Source of the DNA: Sinotaia quadrata
Lineage: Eukaryota; Mollusca; Gastropoda; Architaenioglossa; Viviparidae
Assembly: GCA_028829895.1 (NCBI GenBank)
Contig: CM054181.1
Coordinates: 65,463,259-65,527,258 of the forward strand
Reading direction: 5' to 3'
Length of the DNA stretch: 64,000 bases
Position 1 is the first letter of the stretch; each line of letters opens with the position of its first letter. Positions 12,836-25,569 of the stretch are shown piece by piece. The notes under the pieces are model-generated. The model saw only the letters and a list, made by a program, of their open reading frames with translations. It was not told the origin of the DNA and made no database searches. Both the position numbers and the translations under genes were made by a program.

Positions 12836-13318
12836 TATTTTATAATCTGTTGTATATATTCTCGGTTATAAACTATTTATTAGTTCTCTTCTATAATATA
12901 TTCTGCACATTACATATTTTTTGTTAAGTTATTGGATACATTCAATAAGTTATTATGTATTTTATGTATTTCTATAATGTATTATGTATGTTCTATTCTG
13001 TAATCTATTATTTATATTATATTTTATAATTTATCTTGTTATTCTATTCTGTAATCTATTATATTCTATTCCTATTCCTTAAGCTATTATTTTTATTTTA
13101 TTCTATTATGTATTATTTATACAATATTTTATAATTTATCTTCTTCATTATATTCTATAATCTCTTATTTGCATTCTATTTTATAATTTATCTTTTCCAT
13201 TCTATTCTATTATCTATTATTTTTATTCTATTTTATAATCTTTTTCATTCTAGTCTATAATATATTATTTATATTTTAAATTTTACATATTTCATTCTAG
13301 TTTATAATCTATTCTGTC
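12836..13318. repeat. Decayed AT-rich tandem repeat
   Basis: Loose repeats of attctattttataatc and tattatttatatt, probably an older relative of the adjacent 51-bp array. Confidence 0.55.
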
Positions 13319-13329
13319 TGTTGGATATG

Positions 13330-13800
13330 GCCTGTGCGTACGAGTGAAAGGTTCGGCGGATTTAGAAATAGGCCGACTTTATTCCTGGCTAATAGATTAA
13401 ACTGATGCACAAGTATCCTACCCTGAGTGATAGGAGCGTAGGTCAATAAATGCGAACTAAGAGACAAGCTTTCAGGTTAATGACCTCACCGTTCTCAACA
13501 AGGCAGTGTAGTTAGTCTTAACCAAAGGCCAGAATCTAATAGCACGCGTCCTGAAAGTCGCCCACACTATTCTGTCAACGAAATATTCTCTTACTCGAAG
13601 GGAACGTAACCCGATTAACAGTGAGCCGAAACCGTAGTACAATCGATAGTCGTCAGCAGATAAATGTTCAGGATATACTGATTCGATTTTTTTTATGTAT
13701 CGATTTCCTGTTTCATCCCCATTTCCTCCTATTTTTATATTGATTCGGGTTTTCGTATACTGAATAATCCCTAACCCCATCTGCATCTCCCGCAACAATG
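13330..13800 (-). other. Unique block with an unexplained 108-codon frame
   Basis: A minus-strand frame (13798 to 13472) of 108 codons lies in a locally CpG-containing, non-repetitive stretch. It is basic, with LSADDYRLYYGFGSLL in the middle. I do not recognise it; a transposon remnant or chance frame are both possible. Confidence 0.2.
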
Positions 13801-14299
13801 CAAAATATATGAAGAAAAAAACCTCTGCAAAAAGTTTCCTGCTGTCTATGCATTTTTCAGTTTATATTATTTGTAAATTAACTTTATTTGATTTGTTAAA
13901 TACTGAATTGTAATTTTTTACTTGTTATGTTTACAGTTCCGTTATCAGCAATAAGAACTCTAAAATAAAATTGAAGACAAGATTGATTTTTAAAACATAA
14001 TTTAGAAAGATAACGAGAAGATAAAATAAAATACTTTAACATCAAAACCAAAACAAAAAACAAAAAGAAAGAAAAAGAAAAAGGTAAAAGTATCTGATTG
14101 AAATTATAAAGTACGTAAGTTCAGACATTCTGAAAGTTTTCAACAGTTTCCATTTGACATCCCTACTCCTTCCCAGACCACAACCACTGTGTTTGCACAC
14201 AGATACTTTAGACGCCATTCCTCTTTGAAAATGTGAACCAATCAAAGGAAAGGAACATGCAAATGACTTGAAAATAGAGCTTGTCGGAAATCAAGCATA

Positions 14300-14700
14300 T
14301 ATATGTGTGTGAGTATGTAAGTGTTGCTCGGGGCCGCCATTTAAATCGTTGTGTTGACATCACAACGTGATGAGGGATGCCAGTCTTCCTCAATGCTGCG
14401 AGCTGTCTGGTGCTTTTAGAAAAACGGCGTTGGCAGTATGATTGGCTTGCCGCACAGCAAGATTTGTTGCCGTCGTCTGGGAGAAAATGGCAAATACCAG
14501 ATCGAAGTCCACGAATTGGAATAACTGGTTCTGCCGACTGCTTGTTGTTTTGGTTTTGTTTTCTCCATCGCCCTGCTGCACTCTTCCGCAATAGAGAGGT
14601 TGAGGACCTGGCGCTGGGGTTTTGGGGGGTGGGGTGGGTGAGGTGGATATGGAAGGGGAGAGAAAGAGAAACTAGGCGTGGCATTTTATAGATGCCTGTA
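14300..14700. other. GC-rich block, possible regulatory DNA
   Basis: It contains ggccgccatttaaat, whose complement resembles the ATGGCGGC YY1-type motif seen near animal promoters, and a G-rich run at about 14610-14660. Overlapping open frames of 104 and 179 codons on opposite strands share no known domain. Confidence 0.25.
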
Positions 14701-14927
14701 GTGATTGATGTCTGGCACTTTTGAGTGATGGTTGTGACACTATTCAAGGTACTTGCTGAAACATTTCAGTCATGAAAAATACTCATTAGGTAGTCAAAAC
14801 TGCGCCATATTCTGACGTCATAATAGCACTGCATTCTTGATAGTGAGTTACACTGCGCCATACTTGCTATGTAACCATACACTGTCATTGACTTGCTGAC
14901 ACCATCTTAGCACTGTAGTCTTTTTAA

Positions 14928-14929
<2 letters not shown>

Positions 14930-15006
<77 letters not shown>
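14930..15006. repeat. (CA)n microsatellite
   Basis: Almost perfect CA run of about 77 bases. Confidence 0.97.
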
Positions 15007-15009
<3 letters not shown>

Positions 15010-15361
15010 GCATCACCGTTGTTTTGTTTTGAGGGCTTTTTAAACACATTTTTGGTGCTCTGAAAGGAGATGTTTTAAATTACTACGAACTCTCAAACTA
15101 GTGTTCTGTTGCTGTCTTCATCACCACCACCAGCACACAATATTCCTCGAGTTCCTTGCAATTCTTCAAGAAGTGTAGACGTATAAAAATACAGATTCTC
15201 TGGATTCCTAATAATCGCTTACTTGTCCATCTTGTCAGCGCAGGATTGATTGAAGAGTTTATTTATTTTTGTTTTGCCTCAACAAGCCAAATGTAGAGCA
15301 AGTCTGTATGCAGCAATGGTGATTAGGTCGCCTGTGATCACTATTAATTTTCCTAAGACAA

Positions 15362-15640
15362 TAAAAAGCTAGCAAGAAAGAACTAACAGAAGACCGAGAA
15401 AGCTAGCAAGAAAGAACTAACAGAACACCGAGAAAGCTAGCAAGAAAGAACTAACAGAAGACCGAGAAAGCTAGCAGGAAAGAACTAACAGAAGACCAAG
15501 AAAGTTAGCAAGAAAGAACTAACAGAACACCGAGAAAGCTAGCAAGAAAGAACTAACAGAACACCGAGAAAGCTAGCAAGAAAGAACTAACAGAACACCG
15601 AGAAAGCTAGCAAGAAAGAACTAACAGAAGACCGAGATGC
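15362..15640. repeat. 34-bp minisatellite, eight copies
   Basis: Units contain gagaaagctagcaagaaaga and actaacagaa, ending in ca or ga; very homogeneous. Confidence 0.93.
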
Positions 15641-15844
15641 ACAACAGGACTTTTGCTGTATATTCTGCTAAACCGACATTTTAGTGGTTTCCCTGACAAG
15701 TCGGTTATTGAGGGTCGCAAGTCTTCCGTGGCTAAAGCACTGTAGGGTGTTGTAGCAGCCATTTTCTTTATACTGGGAAAGAGGGTGGGAGGGGTGTCTT
15801 AGAGAGCCCAGGCTGGTAACACAATAGTATATAAATCAGTCTGT

Positions 15845-16500
15845 CCACGTGCTGATAGGATAATTTGTATTGTTAATTGGTTGTTTGTATATATGTCTGT
15901 CCTAGTCCAGATTGGATAGTTTGTTAGTTTTATGTAATTCTGTCCAAGACATGATCGGATATCTCTTCTTACTAAGTGGTTAGTTCTATGTCAATCTGTC
16001 CAAGATCTGATTGGGTAGATTTTCATTGTAATTGCTAAACTCTACGTCAATCGCTCCAAGATCTGATTGGATAGATTTTCATTGCAAGATCTGATTGGGT
16101 AGATTTTCATTGTAATTGCTTAACTCTACGTCAATCGCTCCAAGATCTGATTGGATAGATTTTTCATTGAAGTGATTAGTTCTGTCCAAGATCTGATTCG
16201 GTAGATTTTTTATTCTAATTAGTTAGTTTTACGTCAATCTGTCCAAGATATCATTGGATAGATTTTCATTATAATTGGTTGGTTTTACGTCAATCTGAAC
16301 AAGATATCATAGGATAGATTTTCATTGTCGTTGGTTGGTTTTACGTCAGACTATCCAAGATCTCATAGGATAGATTTTCATTGTCGTTGGTTGGTTTTAC
16401 GTCAGACTATCCAAGATCTCATTGGATAGATTTTCATTGTCGTTGGTTGGTTTTACTTCAATCCGTCCAGGATCTCTTTGGATAGATTTTATTGTTAATT
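15845..16500. repeat. Minisatellite of about 56-66 bp
   Basis: About ten units contain ccaagatctgattggataga and ttttcattgt, with tacgtcaatc or tacgtcagac in most. The last three units are exactly 56 bp apart. ACGTCA half-sites recur. Confidence 0.88.
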
Positions 16501-16879
16501 ATTAACCTCTACGTAAAACTCTTTGTTCACTGATTGTTCATTAACTGTCAGTGATTGAAATTGCTTTCCGTCCTCTTCCAATGTGTACAGTTTTCGCAGA
16601 CAGTAAAACCATTTAAATGAATGATTTAGTACTTTATGGACGTACAGTCACGAGTCAATGATGAACATTGACTGTTGAAAGTTATATGTTTGAAATTGTC
16701 GCGGGTCAAGATGGTCATCCATTGTTGATAGTTACACTTGCGGACCCTTTGATGCTAGGTGGGCAATGATTCTCATTCACATTTGAAATGATATGTATCA
16801 AACTGTTGTCGTGATATTATATACATCAAACCATTGTCTCGTGAGTCACTTATGTCCATTAGATATACAGGAAACCTGT
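16501..16879. other. No gene seen
   Basis: Single-copy sequence with weak internal similarity only. Confidence 0.5.
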
Positions 16880-16995
16880 TGTGAATCACTCAGAGATGTA
16901 TTGAACTGTTGTTGCGAATCAGTGACGTATGGAACTGTTGTTGCGAATCAGTGACGTATGGAACTGTTTGTTGCGAGTCAGTGACGTAAGGAATT
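16880..16995. repeat. 28-bp tandem repeat, four copies
   Basis: Units contain gttgttgcgaatcagtgacg and tatggaact. Confidence 0.8.
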
Positions 16996-18775
16996 GTTAC
17001 ACCATTGTTACTACATTACACCATGAATAAAAAGAAGACTTATATAACATCATTCTCTTATTTCAACATTACCGATTACATAAAGTTAAACTGCTAGTAA
17101 ATTATTATTTAAGAGAAGAAATTAATAATGTATTTTTAATTATCATTCGTGTCACTGAAAGAAATTACCCGAATGACAATTCGCTGAGCAGTTTGTACCC
17201 GTGTGTTATTTAATCAATTTGGTATTAGATTAATTATTATTTATTTAACAATTATCGATTTAATGCTTCTTAAAATAAGTTTTGTTAGTTAGTGAAATAA
17301 ATTATTAACCGAATGAGTTATTTTTGAACAAATGAAATATTGTAAATTAAATGTTAATTCAGATTCAGTTGCTATGCTTTTTAAACGGTGGAATTAGTGT
17401 AATGTGTGTAATGTATGTAATGTGTACGTGAAACTGATCTCAGGATGGGGCAATTTGCGTGATTTATGATTTATGCCAATTCTGATTTTTTTTTTTACTA
17501 CATGAGTTTTAGGTCGGGAGAGTTTATATTGACTTTACAATATGTATAAATAGAAGATCTTTCGCTTAAGACACAATTTTTGAAGTTGTGAATCATAATG
17601 ACGTCAGATTCGACGTCATTCAATGATGGTCGTTTGATTGGAATGATACCTTTGTCATTTTCGTGTAAACGATTGGGAAGAGCACAAAGAAGGCTCTTCA
17701 CCATTATCAAGGTAATTTTGTGTTTGCAGGAAGCATGAACCCCCCACCCCCAAATCGATAGACAAATATTAATCACCTCATTCTCCCATCTCTACATCTT
17801 TTTCAAAAAAATAATGTAATGTTTTAATGACAATCGACTGTCATGTATTGGAGGCAGGCTAAAGCTCAGATAGTCTACAGGGCTTCCGTTCAAAAGCATC
17901 GTCTTTCGCTATTTTGTTGTTGTTCTTTCTTTGCTCAAACAAGGAAAGCGCCTAAGCGACAGTGACGTAATAAACTAAATACCAGTATCATAAACATTAA
18001 GGTATGTTCCGGTATCGATTTTGTCATTTGGAAAGTTTTATTTTCATTTTAAGTTTGCACTATTTTTGCACACATCAAAGGAGCGCGCAAGTTTGTGTCG
18101 TCAGGAGACGGTTCATGCACAAAATGTTTCTTTCAGTTTTTAGCCAAGTGAAATAGATACGTCATTAGAAAATAGAATATGGAACTCTTAAGTCCTTCTA
18201 TTGACGCTTTTTGATCAATTAAACCGTTCATTTAAAAACAGTACAAAATAAAAGTCTATGCCATTAACAAAAATTAATTAATGCTCCAGTGATAGTTTTG
18301 TCATTTGAGAAGCTTTATTTAAGGTGAAAGACCATTGAACAGGAATCCATTTCAAACATATAAACAAATGTTGTTATTTTAGGGTTAAAAGTTCACGAGA
18401 TTGCCATGTGACGACACAAGTGGTTAAAATTTTGTAGGGTATTATAGTCCGGTCAAGATTGTTTATTTGTTCCAGGCGGTTAAGATTTGCAATAGCACGA
18501 AACATTTGTGCAGAATTACTATTCCTTCAGCAAAATACGTCTATAAAAGTACATATCTAAACTCCATCGTTAAAGTTACTGTTTCCCAGAACCCTAGTGA
18601 TAACCCGTGGGCATAATTAACAAACTTGAGGCACACTTTGTGGGCTAGTTGGATGTGATATTTATCCCAGCTACGAGACATTGTTGTACTTTTGATACGT
18701 TATGTCTCACTGACTGAATTGTCCAATTATTTATAACAAAAGGAACATAGGGGTTTTTTTTTTTGTTCCATGTAG
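16996..18775. other. No gene seen
   Basis: AT-rich single-copy DNA containing the CRE inverted repeat at 17597-17620. No coding region recognised. Confidence 0.5.
17597..17620. promoter_or_regulatory. CRE-type inverted repeat
   Basis: The arms aatgacgtc and gacgtcatt are perfect complements separated by six bases; the left arm includes a full TGACGTCA. Confidence 0.4.
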
Positions 18776-18905
18776 AACATACAGGATTAGTAAGAAACAT
18801 AATAATGAGAATAAAGCACTCTTGGTGATAGGTGTAAGATGATAACATACAGGATTAATATGAAACAAAATAAAGCACTCTCGCTGATATCTCACCTGCA
18901 AGATA
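18776..18905. repeat. Two-copy tandem duplication of about 65 bp
   Basis: Both copies contain aacatacaggatta and ataaagcactct, with about 80 percent apparent similarity by eye. Confidence 0.75.
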
Positions 18906-19054
18906 ACAAAACTAAATAGTAACATTGGCCCCCAAAGAAAATTTGGTAGAGTGTTAAAATAAAAGTAATGCGATACGGGTAAATTAGTATTTACCTATGG
19001 AAGACCAGTCAACACAGATTACAATTGCAACATTTATTTCACTGCTAATATTAT

Positions 19055-19165
19055 CTCTCTCTCTCTCTCATACACACACACACACACACAAAGTGACGCA
19101 TTTAATATTTTCTTTCTAATTGAAACAGTAGCGTAACTCCCCCCCCCCCCGTTTTTTTTTCTACA
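19055..19165. repeat. (CT)n(CA)n and C/T homopolymer runs
   Basis: A ctctctctctc run followed by cacacacaca, then a C-run and a T-run near 19140-19160. Confidence 0.85.
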
Positions 19166-21149
19166 TCCATACAAACATTATGTCTTTATCTCGTCCTGCG
19201 AAATCTTGATCATGTGTATAGTTTTTAATTTCAAGTACATGTACTTTTTAAAAAAATTGAGCTAATTTACCGTCATGAACTTTGAAACATAAACAAACAA
19301 AACGTCTAAGTTATTGTTAAATCAACGCAACGAATTGGGAATTCCGTCATTAAAAATAAATAATAATAGATCTGCGAGCATACTCTTATGGGTCTTCAGT
19401 GCACTAGCCAGTTCTCACAGTATTTAAGGGTAAATGGATTTAATTAGTGATTTGGTGACTGAGCAAAACAAAAAAGTGGCTATGTAACAAAATGATAATT
19501 TGGTAGAGTGTAATTGTTACGTTTCCAGTATTTATTTATAGACCCTGCCTAGGATAATTAAGGACTTTAAAAGATAATAGATAAATTAATTCCTTCTCTC
19601 ATATCCTATGCAGACTGGTTGCTCAACTTATCATTTGGCTAATTTAAAAATGTGTCTTGTAGTGCAGACGACAAATTTACAAACTGATAAATTGCGTACG
19701 TTAGCTAGATTAGAGTCGTTAAATTCCTCTAAATTAATATGCATTCATTATGTCATTCAGCTCAATCGCCCCCATCCAATCCAAGAAATCTATAGGTCTA
19801 TTATGCATAAAAATTAACTACGAAGAGGTTTAACAATTAAACATAAGATTTAATAAAGTTTAACAATTTAACAATAATCAAATACAAGCGCGAAAGTCTA
19901 TTTCTTAATTCATGCACGTATGTGCTTATAGTTTCTCGAGAGAAAAAGTGCCCAATTGTTTCCCTGTGAAATTTGAATTCAACTGAGGAATACTCAGCTG
20001 TAAGTCTGTATTCGCCTGGTCTCCTTATTCCAGTCCGTACCGGTCTGTCTCACAGTAGTCACTCTAGCGGAGATGCACGTGGCATACAGGGAAAAGTGTC
20101 CTTTTATGTCGCTAGTGAACTTGAGTTTAGACCAGCATACGTCTACTCTTGACGCTGCTTACAATGGTGTGGACTCTCAGAATAATTGAATTCTCTCATT
20201 AGAATTCGAACCAGCTTGTACAGGTCTTCGGACGAAGACAAAGACAACTTGTCCAAGTTCAAGGATGTAGACAAGGAACACAGGACAAAGACAAAGGCAA
20301 GGCAAAGCAAAGCCAAGCAAAGCAAAGCCAAGCAAAACCAAGGCTGACCTGGGGAAAGCAAATGTGTCCCAATATAGTCTCTGCTAACATGTTCCTTACT
20401 TAAGCACTTTCCAGGTTTACAATTTAGATTTAGAAAACATAATCTTCTCAGGCATGTTTCATTTAACAGCATGACGTATGAATCATAAAAATAGTTACAA
20501 CGTTAAATTAATGTTCATACAAAGGGGTAATTCAAACAGCAAAGCGCTTCACAATTTACAATTAAAATTACACGCAATAATTGAATTACATGAGAAATTC
20601 ATATCGAGTGCAGGCATTTCTGGCTCTAGTGAATTTAAAAGCAATATAAATTAAAGTTACAATGGAAAAGAGTTACAATGAATTTATATTCCATAACTTA
20701 TAGGTTTTCAGTCATTTCCACGAACCGTGCTCAAGTATATAACGAAATAATATAATACATAGCACAAATACATACATAGTTAAAATATACAGAATACAAT
20801 CAAATAAAAATGGTACCTTATGAGAAGTCGAAGTGTCTATTCTCATCTACCTCGCCGGCCTGCCGTGTGACTCGAGTAGCTAATGTTGGTGCGTGTGTAG
20901 CTAATTGTTTTCTCGCAGTGAAGGGCGGAAGCGTTTTACCAATATTTATAAGAAAGCATAAAGCATATCACGTGATGGATCGCGTGGCATGTAGTTGGTT
21001 CTAGAACCTAGACAATGGGCCTAAAGTTACATAATGTCTTGACCTCTTCTGGAAGCTTCTCGATAGGAGAGAGCTTGAACAAAGGGTTTTCAAATCTCAA
21101 TATTTGAAGTAAACAACAAGTGGGTCAGCAAGTCATGACATTTTTATCA
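19166..21149. other. No gene seen; short purine repeat inside
   Basis: Mostly single-copy AT-rich DNA. At about 20277-20340 there is an aaagccaagcaaag repeat that opens a spurious minus-strand frame. Confidence 0.5.
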
Positions 21150-21325
21150 GACTGTGACAGTAATAAAATGATGATTTGATAGACTGACTCATAAAATAAC
21201 GATATGGTAAATGGAGTCTTAAAACAATGATTTGGTAGACTGAGTCATTAAACAGTGATTTGGTAGACTGAGTCATTAAACAGTGATTTGGTAGAGTGTC
21301 ATTAAACAGTGATTTGGTAGACCGA
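21150..21325. repeat. 28-bp degenerate tandem repeat
   Basis: Five to six units contain gatttggtagactgagtca and aaacagt. Confidence 0.8.
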
Positions 21326-22389
21326 GTACACAACGCACGCTCTAATTGACGTACACGTAACACTAAAATCAACACTTTTGCACGCACACACGCACAAACA
21401 ACCACTTTATAATAGCAGAGACAAAAATTACCAGATGCTATATTATAATTTTTTTGTGAATTAAAAAAAATCCCACCATTACTCGGAAAACACTACATGG
21501 TCCACATGATTAACATTTTCGTCCAATAAAAGGACAAATCTTTCTACTTTTATTGCAGTATGTGTGTGCATATATATTTCGTTTCTCAAGGTATAATTTG
21601 TCTTAGAAATATAATTTAAGTCCATAGACTGAAGGTACTACCATCATATAAAATTTACAGACTACGTTACGGGACAAAGTTTATTTAACGTACCCTGTTA
21701 TGTTTTCAAGAGTCGTTACGTACAAATCCTATGCTCTTTCTCACTTCATTCCGGTTCACACAGAACTGCAGTGTGATTCTCTTCACCACTCGAGAACAAT
21801 AACTGGAGACCAAAATAAAAAAAATTCCTCATAATATGATCCTCATAAAATTGTTTTTACTAAGGACTTAAAATGTTATTTTAAAAACAGAATGTACTGT
21901 GTCAAATGTCAACTTAATATATATATGCAATCTTGCTATAGGAAGTAATTTTTCGAAACTCAGCACTGCCATCCTCTCTGATGTCGATAGGACCTGTAAT
22001 GACGCTTTCGTAATTCGGTGCGCAACGCATGCTCAGCAGGCAAAGTTCACTTCCTGTTTCAGTATTGACGGTGTGGCAGAAGCACTTGTCCCAGTTGTTT
22101 CACAAGCTAAAATCGAAAATATGTTATTTGAATAGAGGTCCAACTGTAACTATGACTGAAATGAAAATATGGAAACAGCTTTCAAGACTGAAGTCTTTGA
22201 AATCGCCATCTTCGGAGATTTAGGCATGCATCACTGACGTCACTGTACATTTGAGCTAATACAGGAAAGACAAATATCATATTAAATCAACTACTACAAT
22301 TTGCTGTTCGGGGATTTTTGGAATGTTTTAAAGAGCAAATTTAAAGCTGAAAAATGACCAACATTGACAGAGAGCCACATTTACCGAAA
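21326..22389. other. No gene seen
   Basis: Single-copy; a full TGACGTCA lies at 22235-22242. Confidence 0.5.
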
Positions 22390-22580
22390 AGTTTCAGAAA
22401 ATTTGCCATAAATGCCTAAATAGGTCAAAATTTTCAGAAAGTGTGAACAAATTTGACATAACAAAAGACTAAATAGGCCAATGCTTCAGAAAATGTGGCC
22501 CTAAAGACTAAATAGGTTAAAAGTTTCAGAATATGCGACGCAATACATTATATAGGTCAAAAGTTTCAGAAAATGCAATG
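22390..22580. repeat. Degenerate repeat of about 60 bp
   Basis: Copies share aaaagtttcagaaaatg and ctaaataggtc. Confidence 0.65.
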
Positions 22581-22793
22581 CAAAAGGCTGAATATTTTTG
22601 TTGTTGTTGCTGTTAAAGCGCTCACTTTGGAAATAAGCAGCAGATCCTAATTTGAAAAATTCCGACGCACAAAATTGGGGATGGGAAGGGGAGAAGAAAG
22701 TTTGCTGACTTAAATAAGCATTAAACATCTAAAACTGCGAAACAGTGGCACCCAGCACTAGCTGTCGAAAGTGATCAGCTTGAACTCTGAATT

Positions 22794-22795
<2 letters not shown>

Positions 22796-22830
<35 letters not shown>
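22796..22830. repeat. (TAA)n microsatellite
   Basis: Perfect trinucleotide run of about 35 bases. Confidence 0.95.
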
Positions 22831-22860
22831 GCCGACACACTCACAAAGTTTATTTTAGAA

Positions 22861-23640
22861 TCTGTCGAGAGCAGCCGAGTGACGTCACATTATTCATATT
22901 ATAGAAAATGCGTCGGCCTCATACGTTTTCTCGATGAATAATTAGGAGTGGTCACATTTCTACACTGATGTGCACAAATAAATGTCAATAATAAACATAC
23001 GAATAATTCTAACTATAACTAGTTAAAAACAGCCAGACCCAGCCTCTAAAATGACCTGACATTAACTGTACATGTCAGTGGCTGTCGTGTGTAACTATAG
23101 CTAGTATACGATTGGGATAGGAAAATATAACTAAATAAATTTGTTTTGATGTTGTTAGAAATCTATTTTAACACCAACCTACACTAATTCTGTAATTTAT
23201 AAAAAATATAGCACACAAACAAACACATGTACACACACATTTGAAAAGATTGCGTTTGTATTTATTTTCAACCGCTACTTCCTTTCATTCCCTCCCTTCC
23301 CTTCCCAACCCCTCCTCCCGAGGCCAGTGATTGGTGTTTAAAGTTATACCGGCAACACGATGACGACTGAACAGTCACTTCATCGAACTGATAGGTTGCT
23401 CAGGTTTTCGAGTGGAGTTTTCCACTGGCCTGCTGTAATTGTTCAGTCCCTCGTCAATGATCGGTGTTTGCTTGGAACAGAATGACGTCATCGATCGAAT
23501 GGCGGACGAGCACGGATTGCGCACGACCTGCCCGTTCCACGCAGACCGAATCCATTGCTGAATGTCGTATGCCGTATAGGTTGGACGCCATCGGATCTAG
23601 CCGGGGAAGTTTACAGATTATTGACCGGCGTTAACTCATG
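22861..23640. other. CpG-richer block with two full CREs
   Basis: TGACGTCA occurs at 22880-22887 and 23483-23490. The second is followed by gaatggcggacgag, a typical 5'-end context of animal genes, opening only a 20-codon frame. A promoter of an unseen transcript is possible; nothing coding was recognised. Confidence 0.25.
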
Positions 23641-23766
23641 CGCAAGTACAACGACCACCCTATCCTAGGGCTCCTTCAGAGATGTCATCATAAATGAAGT
23701 TTAAAAGAGAAGATAAAGGAACGTGAAAGAAAGAAATTGCAGCTGTACCTGGTTGATCGATATAAG

Positions 23767-23767
23767 C

Positions 23768-23798
<31 letters not shown>

Positions 23799-23802
23799 TG
23801 AA
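23767..23802. repeat. (GT)n/(GCGT)n microsatellite
   Basis: gtgtgtgtgtg followed by four cgtg-type units. Confidence 0.92.
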
Positions 23803-24154
23803 ATGAATGTTCCCACCAGTGACAGACAACGCTCGTGTACACTTCAGTATTAAATTTAATTATCTGCTAAAGTATTCATGGCTCCATATTGCAAAACGAC
23901 TGTATGTTGCACTGGATTTTTGTTGGAATGAGAGCTGCTGACAGTGCGTTTGGTAAGCTTGTAGACCTGAGCAAAACCGTTCGAAATGACGTTTGAAAAT
24001 TTGCCCGACAATTCGAATAATTATTTTCCTGCAATATGGCATATGCATCATTGTTATGACAGTTAGATATTTCTCAGCAACGGCTCCTGAGCATAATACT
24101 GACCATGTAGTATTATTGACAAACCATAATAGCGGTTCAAATAGTTAACTTTTC

Positions 24155-24232
24155 CAAGACCAAGGCTATGCTCGAATCCACGTTCTTTTGCATACGAGGC
24201 TAGAACTCTTACCACACAGTCACCGAGCTCCT
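24155..24232 (-). mobile_element. tRNA-derived SINE head (pol III A and B boxes)
   Basis: On the minus strand there is an A-box-like segment in ctcggtgactgtgtggtaag (24209-24228) and a B-box-like ggattcgagca (24169-24179), spaced as in a tRNA. It is preceded by gaggag and lacks a clean tRNA 3' end. This is the usual head of a tRNA-derived SINE. The 26-bp satellite starts directly at its 5' end. Confidence 0.55.
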
Positions 24233-24675
24233 CGGTTAAACATGTAACTATAAACTAACGGTTAAACATGTAACTATAAACTAACGGTTAAACATGTAAC
24301 TATAAACTAACGGTTAAACATGTAACTATAAACTAACGGTTAAACATGTAACTATAAACTAACGGTTAAACATGCAACTATAAACTAACGGTTAAACATG
24401 TAACTATAAACTAACAGTTAAACATGTAACTATAAACTAACAGTTAAACATGTAACTATAAACTAACGGTTAAACATGTAACTATAAACTAATGTTTAAA
24501 CATGTAACTATAAACTAACAGTTAAACGTGTAACTATAAACTAACAGCTAAACATGTAACTATAAACTAAAGGTTAAACATGTAACTATAAACTAACTTT
24601 TAAACATGAGACAATTAACTAACAGTTAATCACGAGACTATGAACTAACGGTTAAACATGAGACTATAAAACTAA
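24233..24675. repeat. 26-bp satellite array
   Basis: About sixteen units contain ggttaaacatgtaactataa followed by actaac, exactly 26 bp apart and very homogeneous until about 24600, then decaying. Confidence 0.95.
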
Positions 24676-24679
24676 CAAT

Positions 24680-25350
24680 TAAATATGCAGACTAGTGACT
24701 GACAAGTTATATATGCAGACTAGGGATTGATAAGTTAAATATGCTGAATAGGGACTGACAAGTTAAATATGCAGAGTAGGGACTGACAAGTTAAATATGC
24801 AGAGTAGGGACTGACAAGTTAAATATGCAGAGTGGGGATTGACAAGTTGAATAAGCAGACTAGGGATTGATAAGTTAAATAAGCAGACTAGGGATTGACA
24901 AGTTGAATAAGCAGACTAGGGATTGACAAGTTAAATAAGCAAACTAGGGATTGACAAGTTGAATAAGCAGACTAGGGATTGACAAGTTAAATAAGCAGAC
25001 TAGGGATTGACAAGTTAAATATGCAGACTAGGGGAGTGACATTTTAAATATGCAGACTAGGGACTGACGAGTTAAACATGCAGATTAAGGAATTACTAGT
25101 CAAACACGCAGACTAGGGAATGACAAATTATACATGCAGACTAGTTAAACACGAAAACTAAGAAATGACTAGTTAATAATGCAGACTAGGGAATGACTAG
25201 TTAAAATGCAGACAGTCCAGAGTAGAAATTGACCATTTAAATATACAGACTATAAATTGACTAACTATATATGCAGTCAAGGGACTCACTAATTAAAATG
25301 CAGATTTAGGGACACACCATTATATATACAGATGGGCACTGAATATGTAA
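24680..25350. repeat. 28-bp satellite array
   Basis: About twenty units contain gacaagttaaataagcagac and taggga. It directly follows the 26-bp array and shares the gttaaa..atg skeleton, so the two may be related. Confidence 0.9.
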
Positions 25351-25394
25351 AATGAAGTCACGGAATTGACCAGTTAACCATGCAAGCTAGAGGA

Positions 25395-25562
25395 TAACCA
25401 TTCTAGAACGCAGTTCTTCAACTCGATAAAGAAGACTTTTAGACTTAAAATTCAATTCTCCATCTCAGAAAATGGAACTTTTAGACCTTCTAGAACACAG
25501 TTCTCCAACTCGGTAAAGAAGACCTTTAGACTTTCTAGAACACATTTCTCCAACTCGGTAAA
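25395..25562. repeat. Degenerate tandem repeat of about 45-60 bp
   Basis: Three copies contain ttctagaacacagttctcca, actcggtaaagaaga and ttttaga. Confidence 0.8.
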
Positions 25563-25569
25563 AAAAAAA

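Noticed and set aside
14208..14747. 179-codon minus-strand frame
   Set aside because: Opposite-strand frames are also open in this GC-rich patch, composition is Ser/Arg-rich without domain, and no splice or start context supports it.
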